Counted from the first letter of the stretch, positions 1 to 24,350 are shown. The stretch is 64,000 nucleotides of DNA from Aldrovandia affinis (GCA_029706075.1 JAINUG010000073.1:3570001-3634000); one strand, 5' to 3'. Notes: generated by a model not told the origin, from the letters alone. Numbers and translations are program-made.

Positions 1-330
1 TGTTTGTGTGAAGGTCGTGTGTTTGTGTGAAGGTCGTGTGTTTGTGTGAAGGTTGTGTGTTTGTGTGAAGGTCGTGTGTTTGTGTGAAGGTCGTGTGTTT
101 GTGTGAAGGTCGTGTGTTTTGGTGTCGTGTGACTAAGGTCGTGTGTTTGTGTGAAGGTCGTGTGACTGTAAGGTCGTGTGTTTGGGTGAAGGTCGTGTGA
201 CTGTAAGGTCGTGTGTTTGGGTGAAGGTCGTGTGTTTGTGTGAAGGTCGTGTGACTGTAAGGTCGTGTGACTAAGGTCGTGTGTTTGGGTGAAGGTCGTG
301 TGACTGTAGGGTCGTGTGTTTGGGTGAAGG
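1..330. repeat. 19-bp minisatellite in klhl22 intron
   Basis: Tandem copies of a 19-bp unit built on TGTTTGTGTGAAGGTCG start at the window edge and decay into variants (TGACTGTAAGG, TTTGGGTGAAGG) toward the klhl22 exon-5 donor at 340. The array reaches almost to the splice donor and runs off the left end, so its full size is unknown. Confidence 0.9.
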
Positions 331-340
331 CCCTCGTTAC

Positions 341-3300
341 CTCCCGCCGAAGAGCAGCCACACACTCCCAGGTGTTGGTCTGGGGGTCGTATCTCTCCAC
401 GCAGTCCAGCTCGTTGCTGTAGTCTCGCCCCCGATGGCGTAGATGTGGCCCCCCAGCACACACACACAGTGGTCAGCGTGCTGCTTCTGCAGGGGCTTGA
501 TGCTGCACCAGTTGTTGTGGCGAGGGTCATACCTGCGTGGGGAGGCGGGCGAGATGCCAAACTGGGTCTAAAAGTACAGCTCAGTAAAATCTCCTCATTG
601 TATGAGTCAAAGACACCCTACGCCAGTGGAGTCTGTGGAGTCATCTGGTGCCATCTCATATACATTTAAGCCAATTACAAACCTCAGCCATTTTCTCATC
701 ACCTAACATATGCGTCTGTTTTTATGTTATAGCTGTTTCTGGTCAGAACTGTATTATAGGAATAAATTGCAGACTCCCACATTGAGACGTGCTCTGACTA
801 CATGAACTCACAGTAGATTCTTATATCTGTTTGAGCTGAGTTCTCTCTCTGTAGCACTAACAGTTGGTGACTTATGTTATGAATATTGACTACCATGGTC
901 TTTACCACGTCACTCAGGTTGGTTCTGACCCAGGTTACTAGTGGTCCTGGTTCTGACCCAGGTCACACAGGTTGGTTCTGACCCAGGTCACACGTTGGTT
1001 CTGACCCAGGTCACAGGTTGGTTCTGGTTCTGGCCCAGGTCACACGTTGGTCCTGGTTCTGACCCAGGTCACTCAGAGCGGTTCTGGTCCTGATGCAGGT
1101 TACTCAGACCGGTTCTGACCCAGGTCACACGCTGGTTCTGGTGCTGACCCAGGTCACAGGTTGGTTCTGACCCAGGTCACTCAGAGCGGTTCTGGTTCTG
1201 ACCCAGGTCACTCGTTGGTTCTGACCCAGGTCACTCAGTTGTGGGACTCACCTCCAGCAGCGCGTCTCGGCCCGGAAGCCGCTGGTGTTCTTGTCGCCCC
1301 CGATCAGGTAGACGAAGTTGTTGAGCACGGCGACGCCCTGGTTGGACATGCGCGGCGTCTGCGCGGCGCTGAGGGTCCTCCACTCGCCCCAGGACGGGTG
1401 GAACACCTGGAACTCGTCGCTGGCGGTGACGGAGCCGGGCGAGTACATCCCGCCGAAGCCCAGGATGCAGCGGAAGCAGGAGCGCGGCTGCGTGAGCGGG
1501 CTCTGCAGGATGGGCTGCCACAGCTCCTGCCCGTGGTAGCGCAGCGCGGCGGCCACGCAGTCGCGCAGCGGGCAGCGCTTCAGACGGTCGTGCAGCCGCT
1601 GCAGCACCACGCGCTCCATCAGGCAGAACCGCACCGCCTCCAGCATCTTCAGCGGGTCCTGAGAGAGGGGCATTCTGGGTAACGGTGTCTTTTACCACCG
1701 ACGGCAGGCAGTGTAGTGTAATGGTTCGGGAGCTGGGCTTGTAACTCAGAGGTTGCTGGTTCAATCCCCAGGTGGGACACTGCCGTTGTACCCTTGAGCT
1801 GAAGGTACTTAACCTGAATTGCTTCAGTAAAATATCCAGCTGTATAAATGGATTGTGTGTAAATAAATGTAAACTAAGTCGCTCTGGCTAAATGCCTGTA
1901 ATGTAATGTCCCAGCTACAGCAACATCCTCACACAGCTTATGGGCCTACAATGGCCTCACTGTCACAGTTTGTTCTGTTAATACCACAGCCAGCGCAGTG
2001 ATGATATCTTGTCTTGGCTGGCACTAGAATCAGATTATATTCGTTAAACAAACGTGGAATGAGAGGCCGCAGAATTAAACCCGCAGAGAGTGAAAGGAAA
2101 GGCAGGCAGTGTGGTATAATGGTTAGGGAACTGGGCTTGTAACGTTAAGGTTGCAGGTTCAATCCCCAGGTGGGATACTGCCGTTGTACCCTTGAGCAAG
2201 GTGCTGTACTGTATTGAATGTAAAGAAATGTGAAACTGTAAGTCGCTCTGGATAAGAGCGTCCGCTAAATGCCTGTAATGTAACGTAGTGAAAGGGCTCC
2301 CCCTGGTGGCCGTACCTGCAGGCACACCTGGTCCGACTCCACCTGCTCTGGGCTGTAGTGGTAGTGCAGCGCCGCCTCGTACACCTCGTTCTCGGAGCTG
2401 ACCTCCAGCTCGTCGCTCGACAGCACGCTGAACACCTTCTCGGGCGGGAGCTGGCGGTACACGGGCGTGCGGGAGAACGTCTCGATGTTCTTCAGGATGT
2501 ACGAGTGCACCTTGCTGCCCAGCTGCTCCAGGCCGTACATGTCAGCCAGCTTGTACACCTCCAGGATGTTGTCATCGTCCAGCCAGGAGAAGAGGAAATC
2601 ACAGCAGAAGCCAATCACGTCCTGAATCTACAACGGACACAGTGAAGAGCCAATCACGTCCTGAATCTACAACGGACACAGTGAAGAGCCAATCACGTCC
2701 TGAATCTACAACGGACACAGACCAATCACGTCCTGAATCTACAACGGACACAGTGAAGAGCCAATCACATCCTGAATCTACAATGAACACAGTGAAGATC
2801 CAATCATGTCCTGAATCTACAACGGACACAGTGAAGAGCCAATCACGTCCTGAATCTACAACAGACACAGGCCAATCACGTCCTGAATCTACAACGAACA
2901 CAGTGAAGGACCAATCATGTCCTGAATCTACAACGGACACAGTGAAGGACCAATCACGTCCTGAATCTACAACGGACACAGACCAAAGGTCCTGAATCTC
3001 ACGGACACAGTGAAGGACCAATCATGTCCTGAAACACAGCGGACACAGACCAATCACGTCCTGAATCTACAACGGACACAGTGAAGGACCAATCATGTCC
3101 TGAATCTACAACGGACACAGTGAAGGACCAATCACGTCCTGAATCTACAACGGACACAGTGAAGGACCAATCACATCCTGAATCTACAACGGACACAGGC
3201 CAATCACGTCATGTTGTGAAGAGCATGAACTTCATCCACTCCCCCAGTAAACTCTGAAGGGTAACAATGTTACTGTACACTGTGCTGCTACCGTGTCATG

Positions 3301-4477
3301 ACTGGATTAGCATTCCGCCGCTCCTCACGTTCTCTCTCACTGCCATTTCACTGAGGGCTCCCAAAACCGCTCCACATCATCTCCTACCTCCTCTTATGCA
3401 TGTGACTGTCTTAACCCTAAACGTGTCGAATATGGAGGCTTCAATCACTTGCTGCCCAACCCTAGATATGCAATTATGTAAAATATACAGTTATATGATC
3501 CACCGTGATAGCACAACATCTATAATTCCTGTCTTTTAAAGCCTTAATTTAAAATAACTAAATGTGGGAAATATATGTAGGCCTATAAGAGGAAGTGGTG
3601 TTCCATACAGATAAGAGACAAACAGGAAGGAAGATTCACTTCAGAGAAGTGACGATCACACTGCTGCTGCAGCTGCCTGCACAATGACACTACAAATGTG
3701 AAAAAGACACAGCAGTCAGGTTATTATAGGAGAGGAATAATACACACAGCTGTAGGCAGTTAGTGGCAGGGATGTTAACGGTTTTTTATTTTTAAATGTC
3801 TGTCTGTGAGATTTTGATTCATTTATGAGTGTCTAATGGCTTCTATAATTAGGATTGTGATTGTCATTGTACTGAATCTGTGCTGTGGAAAGTGACTGAA
3901 AAGTTAATGGTACAAAAAAAAGTAAAAAGAAAATACGATTTGTAATTTCATAGAAGGGCATTGGATGTTTTTTGGAGACATTTCGATTTACATTTAGCAG
4001 ACGTTCTGGATAAGAGCTCTGGATAAGAGCGTCTGCTAAATGCCTAAATGTAATGTAATGTAAATCTAAATGTCTCCAAAAAACATGCAATGCCTTTGTC
4101 TGAAAATAAGGAGTTAAAAGCGTTGGAAGCGTGCGATGGCAGCCGGCCCACCTGCAGCAGAGTGGAGGCGCACAGAATCTCCTGCACGTTGTGCAGGTCG
4201 AGCTCCAGCTCGGCCGTGTAGATGAAGTCCAGCAGCTTGGTCATGGCGGTGTGGGAGACCCCGTGAACTGGGATCTCTGACAGCTGCATCTCCCTCAGGC
4301 CTCCAGCAAACATTCCCCTGGAGGAGCGAGGGAGGGAGGGGGAGGAGGAGGAGGAGGAGGAGGAGGAGGGGGACACGGCACAGCTCACACCCCACAGAGC
4401 AACTCACTTATTCTCATCTCATCAAGCCAGACATGAGCCGAGCCGGACACACGCACGCACACACACACACACATATA

Positions 4478-4520
<43 letters not shown>

Positions 4521-4987
4521 TACTCAACACACTCCCAATACACACCTGCGCTGTTAATTCACCACATTGCGTGTAGATTACAGGCATTTGGCAGACGCTC
4601 TTATCCAGAGCAACGTACAACAAAGTGTAGTCCTGTAGTCAAGAACAGTTGAGCTGAAAGCCACCCTAAAGGGAAGTACGATTCCAGGTACAATTCCAGG
4701 TACATTGGGACAGGTTGAGCAGCCTAAGACAGTCTAGTGTGTTTTGTTTGTCCTTGTGCAGGGTACCTGAAGTAGTCGCAGGACGCCGCCAGCAGAATGC
4801 GGTGGGCTTGGATGGGCCTGCCCTCCACCAGCAGCACCACGTCGAACAGGATGCCCCCCTGCCTGAGCGCGAGCAGTCCTCCCAGTAGGCTGTGGGAGTG
4901 CGCGCTGCTGCGGTATGTCTGCCGGCTGCACTGGGCCGGTGGTGGGGCTGCCGCTCCAGCCGGGCTCAGATCCCGGTCCTCCGCCAT
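341..4987 (-). CDS. klhl22: Kelch-like protein 22 (BTB-Kelch CUL3 adaptor), 5' five coding exons
   Basis: KLHL22 is known as a substrate adaptor for CUL3 ubiquitin ligase (PLK1 at mitosis, DEPDC5 in mTORC1 signalling). Coding exons read 4767-4987, 4152-4317, 2316-2627, 1252-1658 and 341-532, all with GT-AG junctions. The first four join in phase. The start ATG (4985-4987) opens MAEDRDLSPAG. The BTB domain follows at about residues 45-120 (ILFDVVLLVEG, AHRILLAASCDYFR), then the BACK domain (about 130-230), then kelch repeats from about residue 300 (PRMSNQGVAVLNNFVYLIGG, then YDPRHNNW). Roughly 433 of an expected 630 or so residues are here; the remaining kelch blades lie beyond the left edge. 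Exon 5 lacks one base in a G run near 430-435, which breaks the frame. The identity is firm from continuous similarity to vertebrate KLHL22; paralogues such as KLHL36 fit less well. Confidence 0.93.
900..1245. repeat. GGTTCTGACCCAGGTCAC minisatellite
   Basis: Irregular tandem copies of GGTTCTGACCCAGGTCAC with inserted TGGTCC or CTGGTT blocks fill the klhl22 intron between exons 5 and 4 and end about 5 bases short of the exon-4 donor (1251-1250). Open frames crossing it are by-products of the repeat. Confidence 0.85.
1702..1915 (+). mobile_element. tRNA-derived SINE, family B (V-SINE/HAmo-like tail)
   Basis: The head carries a tRNA-like A box (GTAGTGTAATGGTTCGGGA) and B box (GGTTCAATCCC). It is followed by a unique body and the widespread fish tail AAGTCGCTCTGGCTAAATGCC with a TGTAATG-type end. 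It lies in a klhl22 intron opposite to the gene. The family name is by analogy; the tRNA head and tail are seen directly. Confidence 0.8.
2100..2290 (+). mobile_element. tRNA-derived SINE, family B, second copy
   Basis: Second copy of the element at 1702-1915, with the same GGCAGGCAGTGT start, B box GGTTCAATCCC, CACTGCCGTTGTACCCTTGAG-type body (diverged) and the tail GTCGCTCTGGATAAGAGCGT. Its end abuts the klhl22 exon-3 donor at 2315-2314, within about 25 bases. Confidence 0.82.
2628..3215. repeat. 39/33-bp minisatellite carrying klhl22 exon-3 splice acceptors
   Basis: About 16 tandem units, mostly 39 bp with some of 33 bp, occupy intron 2 directly upstream of exon 3. On the minus strand each unit contains GTTGTAG then ATTCAGGACGTGATTGGC, which is the exon-3 acceptor plus the first 18 exon bases. 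The true exon starts at 2627 and then diverges into unique sequence (TTCTGCTGT). Unit lengths are multiples of three, so long open frames exist on both strands; they are not genes. Confidence 0.93.
3945..4097. repeat. Inverted repeat (foldback) built on a SINE tail
   Basis: Two arms of about 40-60 bases face each other. The left arm reads GGCATTGGATGTTTTTTGGA and continues to GACATTTCGATTTACATTTA. The right arm is its near-perfect reverse complement (TAAATCTAAATGTCTCC then AAAAAACATGCAATGCC). The centre holds two head-on copies of the tail CTGGATAAGAGC. It lies in klhl22 intron 2, just below exon 2 on the minus strand. Confidence 0.8.
4330..4372. repeat. GGA trinucleotide microsatellite
   Basis: GAGGAGGAG run in the klhl22 intron just upstream of exon 2. 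On the minus strand it is pyrimidine-rich (CTCCTCCTC) and would serve as an extended polypyrimidine tract for the exon-2 acceptor at 4318-4319. Confidence 0.85.
4447..4522. repeat. CA dinucleotide microsatellite
   Basis: Interrupted (CA)n tract with two short TA breaks in klhl22 intron 1. Confidence 0.9.
4568..4622 (-). mobile_element. SINE 3' tail fragment
   Basis: Reverse-oriented copy of the shared fish SINE tail (GGCATTTGGCAGACGCTCTT and ATCCAGAGCAACGTAC), without a tRNA head. Confidence 0.65.
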
Positions 4988-5900
4988 CGCTGCTCGCGTT
5001 CGCCGGCCTAGCCTGCTCACATCACACCTGTCCGAGCGCGTCGCACCTGGGCACACAGGTACACGGCAGGCGTTAGGGGCGAGAGGTTCGCTTTCAGCTT
5101 AATTATGGATCTATTTTTTTTTTTTTTTTTTTAGCTGTCATCATTACGCTATGCATCACTACGTTGCTAGTTTTAGTAGTAGCTATCTAGAGGCTAACTG
5201 GCGAGCTTCTCTTCAAAACATAGCGAGCGAGCTAGCTAGCTATACATTTGTTGTAAACAATAAGTCAATAATCGCGAGCTAGCTTTGTAGTTATCCATGG
5301 CTTAAAATGTACACCCCTCCTCGTCCAATACATCGGCCATCTCGAATGGCGCAGCGGTTTCGACTGTTCAAATGTTAACTTACGATTCTCCGCACATTAA
5401 TAGTTCGCCACCAACTTTAGCCTCGTAGCTAGCTGGCTAGCCAGATATACAGTGTGTGTCGTCAGCCACCTGACATCAAACAAATTACCCGTCAGCTGGC
5501 TCCCAAATCAAAGCATTCCCAAGATATTACCACATGATTTCAACGTACAGACTCATACACCTCCCCGTTGAAACGACGACAATAATGTTTTTCCTATTTA
5601 TGTATTTTAAATTTGCTTTATGAGCAGTTGTCACCCTGCCCTTCGCTTTCGATTGCGATATTCTCTCGCTTATCTATTCGGTGTTTACTTTCTGAGCACA
5701 GCGCCGCGCGACGCAGTTCCAGGTTTACGCCCATGCAATAAAACGTCACTTCCGGCTGTAAAACCACACTTCCGTTCCTACCTCGACCTCGTGTTTGCGC
5801 AGCAATAAAACAACATTTCCGCACTAAGTGTGCAAATCGTGTCGGTAAACAACGCGAGCGAGTCAGCCTCAGCCCAATTTTTTTACACACATCTATAATT
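4988..5900 (-). promoter_or_regulatory. klhl22: klhl22 5' leader and CpG-rich promoter region
   Basis: Upstream of the klhl22 ATG the DNA is CpG-rich. A possible acceptor on the minus strand (GTGTGCCCAG) near 5049 suggests the leader begins in a separate upstream exon. At 5740-5790 two ETS-like sites (GTCACTTCCGG, CACTTCCG) lie close together, typical of TATA-less promoters. A poly-T run lies at 5112-5133 and a GCTAGCTAGC cluster near 5230. The transcription start is not defined by the sequence. Confidence 0.4.
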
Positions 5901-8900
5901 TAACTGTGGGCATCTGCTATTCGGGTGAAGATATCTGAAATTAAAATGGGAGAGATCTTTAATTCCAGCAAAGATATTTGCAGAGGTGGGATGGGTAGTC
6001 TGTACTCAAGCAAAAGTAAAGTTACTTAATGGAAATTAACTCAAGTACAAGTGCAGGCAAAAAACCTAATGAGAGGCGAGACGGCAAGATGACGAAACAC
6101 CGGCCAGGTTACTTGAAGGAATATAGGATGCGTAGGATTAGTGGCATCATTTTATATGAATATTTTGATATTTGGTATTAGCAGTGCTGTCATTGGGCCG
6201 GAACGCCGTCCAGGAAGTTAATTTGACGGCGGAAGTTCCGGTTCAGATTTAAATCCGTACACATGTTTTAAATTAGATGTAAAGCAACGAAAGTAGCTAT
6301 TTAAAGAATGTTTTGCGAGCTCACCCCCCACACACAACGTTGGCCCAGCCCAGCCCAGCCCAGTCTCTCTTTTTCACTTTCTCTGTCAGTGTCACTTCAA
6401 CACTCTACAGCGGGGGTATTCCAACCCAGTTTATACAATTGACGTTACTTACGTTATAAAAAGGGGATCTCGTAAATATTCCTGAACATCATCATTTGTT
6501 GCCATAATTTGCTTGACGTTGAATTAATATCAATCATTATAATCATCATAGATTTTGGTGCATTTTAAGTTACGAGTCATTATTAATGCAGTATTAGTAG
6601 TATGTATTTGATATTTAGGTATTAATAGGCAGACTGATTTTAGGAGTTGTGTTTTACAGATGTACAGATATTATTATATGAGTAACTTGGCCTTTTACTT
6701 TTTTTTACATTGACTACATTTTTGTTGAGATAGCACATCTGTTTGAAGTGTAGCATACATTAGGGGTGAGGGGTGAGTATGATTTCAGAATTCTAAAGAC
6801 AACTGAGTCATGGAATTATTTTATTTTGTGTGACCTGGGGCAGACACACCCAATCAATAGTCACCATTAGCATTTCAAACACCACACTCCCTTAGCACTC
6901 AGCTAAGAGGCTAACCAGATTGGAAAGTTTGAAAAACTTAGTTGACTTGCCTCTGGTGGATATTCGAAGCTTAGAAATAGCAGTATGGAGAGAGTTTTTT
7001 GGCTTTAAAGTTTTTGAAAAATAACACTTCAAAACATACACAGGAAAATTGGCAATTTGCAACCCTTAATTACAATGAGAAACACTGTGTGTTTGTCAAT
7101 GCCAAAACAGTAATGAACAAATTCCTCCTGTTTAAAACCTTAATTGTCATAATTGGGCTGTTAGGGATGTTGTTGAATTTTAAAGCGATGCCAGATCAGT
7201 TGAGTCAGGCTGACAGTCATGTGCTTTTGTGGAAAGTGGGCATATTGGGTAGAAAGGCTGGTTTAGTAACTTCAGAGACATTAGTAAATCAGAAGGTAAT
7301 TATCTTGCCTGAGTAATGCTTGGCGCTGACATGTCTTGAGGAAGCGAGTTGATTTAGTACATTGGCTTGAAATGTTCAATTATCGCTGAGTACAATATCC
7401 AATATTGATGCATTTCTTTAACATACCCTCCCCCTTTAAAGTTGAATGAAATAATGGCAATTAAAAAAATAAGAATTTATGTCTTTCTTGCAAACAAATA
7501 GCTCTGGGGAGATGCTGAGTTAAATTGTAATCTTGTATCGAATTGTAACGTAATTAGAAAAGTATGTTTGTGAAATTGCAGATTAGGCATCTAATTTTAT
7601 GATGAAAAGTACGTCTCAAGACCTGGCAGGCTATGAAAGGACAACGGTACAGTAGCGGCAGAGTGAAGTTAAACTCAGAATGTACAATTCTCAACACTGC
7701 TGCCATGGAAGGATGGACAATGTCAAAGGTACGTCCAGTAAGGTGGAATCTGGACTATGTCGGTTAATGAGTTCTTGACCTTACCGGTATGGTGGAAATC
7801 GCCCAGGAGTCCAAACGGAAGGAAGGACGCAGCACTCTCGGCCAGCACAGCTTCAGAATCTTTTATTCTTGAGCTGTACCAGCATTACGGGACCCAGAGA
7901 ACTCTGCCTGCAGAAGTCTGCCTAGTGATCTGTGGGTCCCCTTCGTATAGTACATGAGGGTATGCAGAATGAAAACAATGGAACGATGGTTAAGATAAAG
8001 ATTGAGTGATGAGATTGATAAAGATTGAGTGAGAATGTGTTGATCATCAGTCGTGTGTTTGGACTCTGATCTTCCTGTGTTGTTTTCTTCTGTGGTTAAT
8101 CTTGATTGATTGATTGAGTTTTCTTGATGAGTGGTCTTTTTCTGCCATCCATCTTTTGCTTTGTCATGCCACATCAACGTGCTAAACTCTGGCCACTAGA
8201 GCACCATCCATGAAGTCATTAATATTCTCCAAACTAGGACCCACCCACTAGCAGTAATCTCTGATCTTTGAGATAAATATTCATTCAGAAGATTCCTGTT
8301 AAACTGCACATGTGAAGGTTTTATAAATACAATTTCACAGAACACAAAGCACAAACCCTTGACTTGTTGCTTCGCCTCTCTGGTTGAGGACCAGTGGATG
8401 TTTCTGTTCTCATATTAAACCAGTGGGTCTGTCATTTTAGGGCTCGCTTCAGTGGACACAACACTTTCTGTGATCAGCTCTTATTCAGATGACTGACAGT
8501 ATTTTTGAATACCAAAATTACAGGAGACTATTGCGAAAATTGATATAGATACTGTATAAAACTTGTATGTAATATTTTTTTACCTTTTTTAATATTTATC
8601 CACAAATGCCTACATAAATACTCAGTTTAGACAAAGCAACATGCTCCCTAGCATATATTATTGAAATATAATTGCATGGTGTTCTGTATTATGATGATGT
8701 CCCCCACAGGATTGTCTGTAGTGTACATCGTTTCCCCCTAAAACATCCAAGATGAAAGTAATTTCCTCAATAACTGTAACTTATTTTAAAACTAAAGTTT
8801 TAAAACTAACTCTTGTTCGTTCCTCTCCCCCCAACCCCTCTACCTAAACCCAGGTGCAAAATCTATCACTTCCAAGGGTTGCCAGTAGATGGCACTGTTC

Positions 8901-9655
8901 AGCAGTGTAGACGCTGAGATCATTGCCTTGTGAGTGTCATGGGTGGAGGTGTGCTGGCGTGTTCACAGTGTGGGGTTCTCTTTGTTGTTTCTGGGGTCCA
9001 GTGTGTCCCAGGCTGCAGTGTTGTCAGGTTTTCTCTCAGACAGCTCTTCTGCCAGGCCTGCGTCCGTCGCAGCCTCTCAGCCACACTGCTGGGCGAGGCT
9101 GCAGCTTGAGGGCTGGTAGGATCTCTCTCTCCCTCCCTGACCAGGGGCTCTGGGCCTTCACAAGGGGGGAAAGGAGCACCACTCTCTCCCCGGACACCCA
9201 CGGCCCACTCACTTAGTTTCTATGGCGATGATTTGAGAGGTATTGTCGGAAACCCTCTCCACTCTTCTTCTCTACTGCAGGAACTGGGAGAGGAACAGTC
9301 ACGTTTACAATAACGTCTGAGGACTAAACCGTTTGAGATGTACATTTACCAGGTAACGTTGGGGCAGCAGGCTTGGGGGGGGAGCTTCCTGTTTAATGTC
9401 ATGTTTATGCGCACAGACTTCACACCAGAAGCTGAAACGGATTAGAAGACCGAGCCGTGATGCCCCACGGCGGAGGACATGCCAGCACGAAGAGAGCTCT
9501 GGGAAGCGTATGCTGCGTTTGAGACGCGCAAGACTCGAGACGTCCGCGAGGAGAGCGATGTTCGGGGAAAGGGAGAGGTGAGAAGGCTTTGTGGACGCGC
9601 CGATACTCGATTTGCATCAGACGCTAAACTGCCACTCCTTAGGACAGATCTACAC
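5900..9655. other. Intergenic, no supported gene
   Basis: Between the klhl22 promoter and the 31-bp minisatellite I see AT-rich unique DNA with only short, unsupported open frames and no splice-linked homology to a known protein. A small GC-rich patch lies at 8920-9220. A palindromic stretch (GGAACGCCGTCC, then GGCGGAAGTTCC) lies near 6200-6240. Confidence 0.5.
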
Positions 9656-9660
9656 GAGAC

Positions 9661-9972
9661 AACATCACCACAAACATTTCAGCAGCCACACAACATCACC
9701 ACAAACATTTCAGCAGCCACACAACATCACCACAAACATTTCAGCAGTCACACAACATCACCACAAACATTTCAGCAGCCACACAACATCACCACAAACA
9801 TTTCAGCAGCCACACAACATCACCACAAACATTTCAGCAGTCACACAACATCACCACAAACATTTCAGCAGCCACACAACATCACCACAAACATTTCAGC
9901 AGCCACACAACATCACCACAAACATTTCAGCAGCCACACAACATCACCACAAACATTTCAGCAGCCACACAT
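9661..9972. repeat. 31-bp minisatellite, about 10 copies
   Basis: Highly uniform head-to-tail units starting AACATCACCACAAACATTTC, with two copies differing by one base (AGCAGTC for AGCAGCC). There are no spacers. Because 31 is not a multiple of three, three frames stay open and rotate through the same peptides, producing spurious ORFs. Confidence 0.95.
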
Positions 9973-10424
9973 ACGTTTGAAAACTGACAGAAAGCATGTA
10001 CTGAGTAAAATGAGAATACAAGAACACAAGAAACAACATGAAGTAAAACCCACCCCACATCCATTAGCAATAAATAAAACAAATGAATAATAAAGAATAG
10101 AGTTGGTGTGCCAGCAGTGAGATACTGCTCACCCCCACAGATAATACCGTCATAGTGAGTGATTCCATTAATCGAATATGGGACAAATTCATTATATAAT
10201 AATTTAAATAAATAATTCTTAATTATTATACCTATTCAGTTTACAATTTGGGACAGGTCTGTTTGACGGCAGAAGCTAATATTTCGAAATCAATAGACCA
10301 GTAATTGCACGTTTTCATTGAGAACAGCATGGTAAAAGTGTGAGTGAATTGCGGGAGATCCAAACGCAGGAAGCAGCTGGATGAGAGGCGCTGATTGGCT
10401 GCTTCTGGCCCGCGCCACTTACCA

Positions 10425-10672
10425 GTTTAAGTGTTTTTCCAAAACTCACTCAGTGGACTGGGTGAGTTTTTATAAACTATATTATTATTTTTCTTATAGT
10501 TAGATATTTGCAGGGTTTTTTACACGATTATTCTTAGGGATTTAATTATTAAAATGTGATTTTTCATGCAAAAAACCCTCAAATTTAAAATGAAAATAAA
10601 AATAAATAAAATATCATGTAGATTTTCTCAAAATTGGTCAAAGTGGACTGAGTTTTGGAAAAACACTTCAAT
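10425..10672. mobile_element. MITE-like element with terminal inverted repeats
   Basis: The left end AAGTGTTTTTCCAAAACTCA is repeated as its reverse complement at the right end (TGAGTTTTGGAAAAACACTT), bounding about 245 bp of AT-rich DNA with no ORF. Superfamily not determined; the terminal duplication is unclear. Confidence 0.65.
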
Positions 10673-11026
10673 GATATATATTTATAACTATTGGCCGTTC
10701 CCCCTGGCGATGTCCCCGGCCTCCGGGTGAGAACGCTGGTCACGCGTCAGCAGCAAGCGATTGTTGAGAGGAAACCGTATAAATAAATACATAAATCAAT
10801 GGAGACCTTTGTATAAATATCAAATACCCTATAATGCACGTGGTGACTTTGTTGGTCAGCAATTTGGCACTAATGAACATCCTGTCTTCTAAAAGCGCTT
10901 CCTTAACTTCAGAATCTCACGTTTCATTTTGAGGTGTAAAGGCAGCAATGTGACGTGTTTTCATATGTAGACTAAAAATAAAATACAAACCACTACAAAA
11001 TAACACACAAAAGACCAGAAAAATAT

Positions 11027-11032
11027 TTTATT
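11027..11032 (-). terminator. smpd4: smpd4 polyadenylation signal
   Basis: TTTATT on the plus strand, AATAAA on the minus strand, 35 bases past the smpd4 stop codon (11067-11069). This implies a very short 3' UTR. Confidence 0.6.
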
Positions 11033-11066
11033 TACACGGGAAGGCAAAGAAAGTACGTACAGCTTG

Positions 11067-23415
<12,349 letters not shown>

Positions 23416-24350
23416 GAACGCAGGGCAGTCCAACAGCACGGCGTGAAGTTCGCGAAGTCAAGACTCTAAAATACACACGTTTCATAAATATTATAAGCGA
23501 ATAAGATCAACATAATACAATCCAAGTACAGCTAGACGGAGTTATTGTATATGACATGGCTTTACTAGAAGCAACATTAGCTAGCTAGCTAACATGAGTC
23601 AATTGAGTATTATCCATCAGCAATGAACTAGCTAGGAGACGTTAGCTAGCTACGTAACGGTCCTGTTATTAGCTAAAGATGGGTTTTGCTCTGCAGATCA
23701 TTGGTATGTAGCTAGTAGGGTGTATCGGCTCGTGGTATTGCTAACTCAATGGATTGAATGGCTAGCTAGTAGCGAACTAAGCGAAGTATCACATGAACGA
23801 TGGCTAGCTAGTAGCGAAGTATCACATGAACGATGCTGTTTGCAGAACTGCGATAATAAACAGGCTTCTTGCAAATCAAGCGAGATAAATGGCGAGCTTA
23901 TCGAGCTAACCTTAACTATGTAACCAAATATATAATCATTTAGCTGGCTAACGGATGCAAGCAGTAACGTCCAAAACAATACAGCTAATGTTACCGACAT
24001 TAGATGCACCGTTATGCAGATGTCTGCAGTGTCAACAGACAAAACATGTGTTTAATGTGAAATTATTACACATCATCCAGACAAATCGCATGGAAACATT
24101 CATATGTTAATATTAAACATGTTAATATTATTATGCGCTTTGGCTAAACATACTGAATAAATTATCTTCTAATCGGTAGTTAAATTCAATGCAATCTTAC
24201 CAGTTCCAATGTACCGCGTTCGATCGCGTCTTTGCAGAAACGGAACACAGTGACGCCATTTCCGCCCAAAGGGGCTCGCCCTCCGACGCCTGCAGTGATG
24301 TGGTTGCCTAGAGAAGCTGTCCGCACTTGATCGCAATAATCTTGGGACAT
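23416..24350 (-). promoter_or_regulatory. smpd4: smpd4 5' UTR, first exon and promoter region
   Basis: Upstream of the ATG a minus-strand acceptor (GTATTTTAG) gives a leader exon starting at 23465. A CpG-rich upstream exon ends at 24201 with a consensus donor (AACTG then GTAAGAT). That exon holds an ATG (24257-24259) opening 19 codons. Splicing joins TG to A, creating TGA exactly at the junction, so it would be a short upstream ORF, not an N-terminal extension. The interval between contains AT-rich unique DNA and repeated CTAGCTAG motifs. Confidence 0.5.

Noticed and set aside
2599-3196. VVDSGRDW repeat proteins on both strands
   Set aside because: They come from the intronic minisatellite whose unit length is a multiple of three. 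The frame differs from that of klhl22 exon 3.
9661-9972. CRISPR-like regular repeats (also 47.9-48.2 kb)
   Set aside because: Units abut directly with no variable spacers, and the genome is vertebrate.
9479-10090. Open frames of 129-203 codons with HHHKHFSSH-type repeats
   Set aside because: They are produced by a 31-bp minisatellite that stays open in all three frames. There is no homology outside the array and no splice context.
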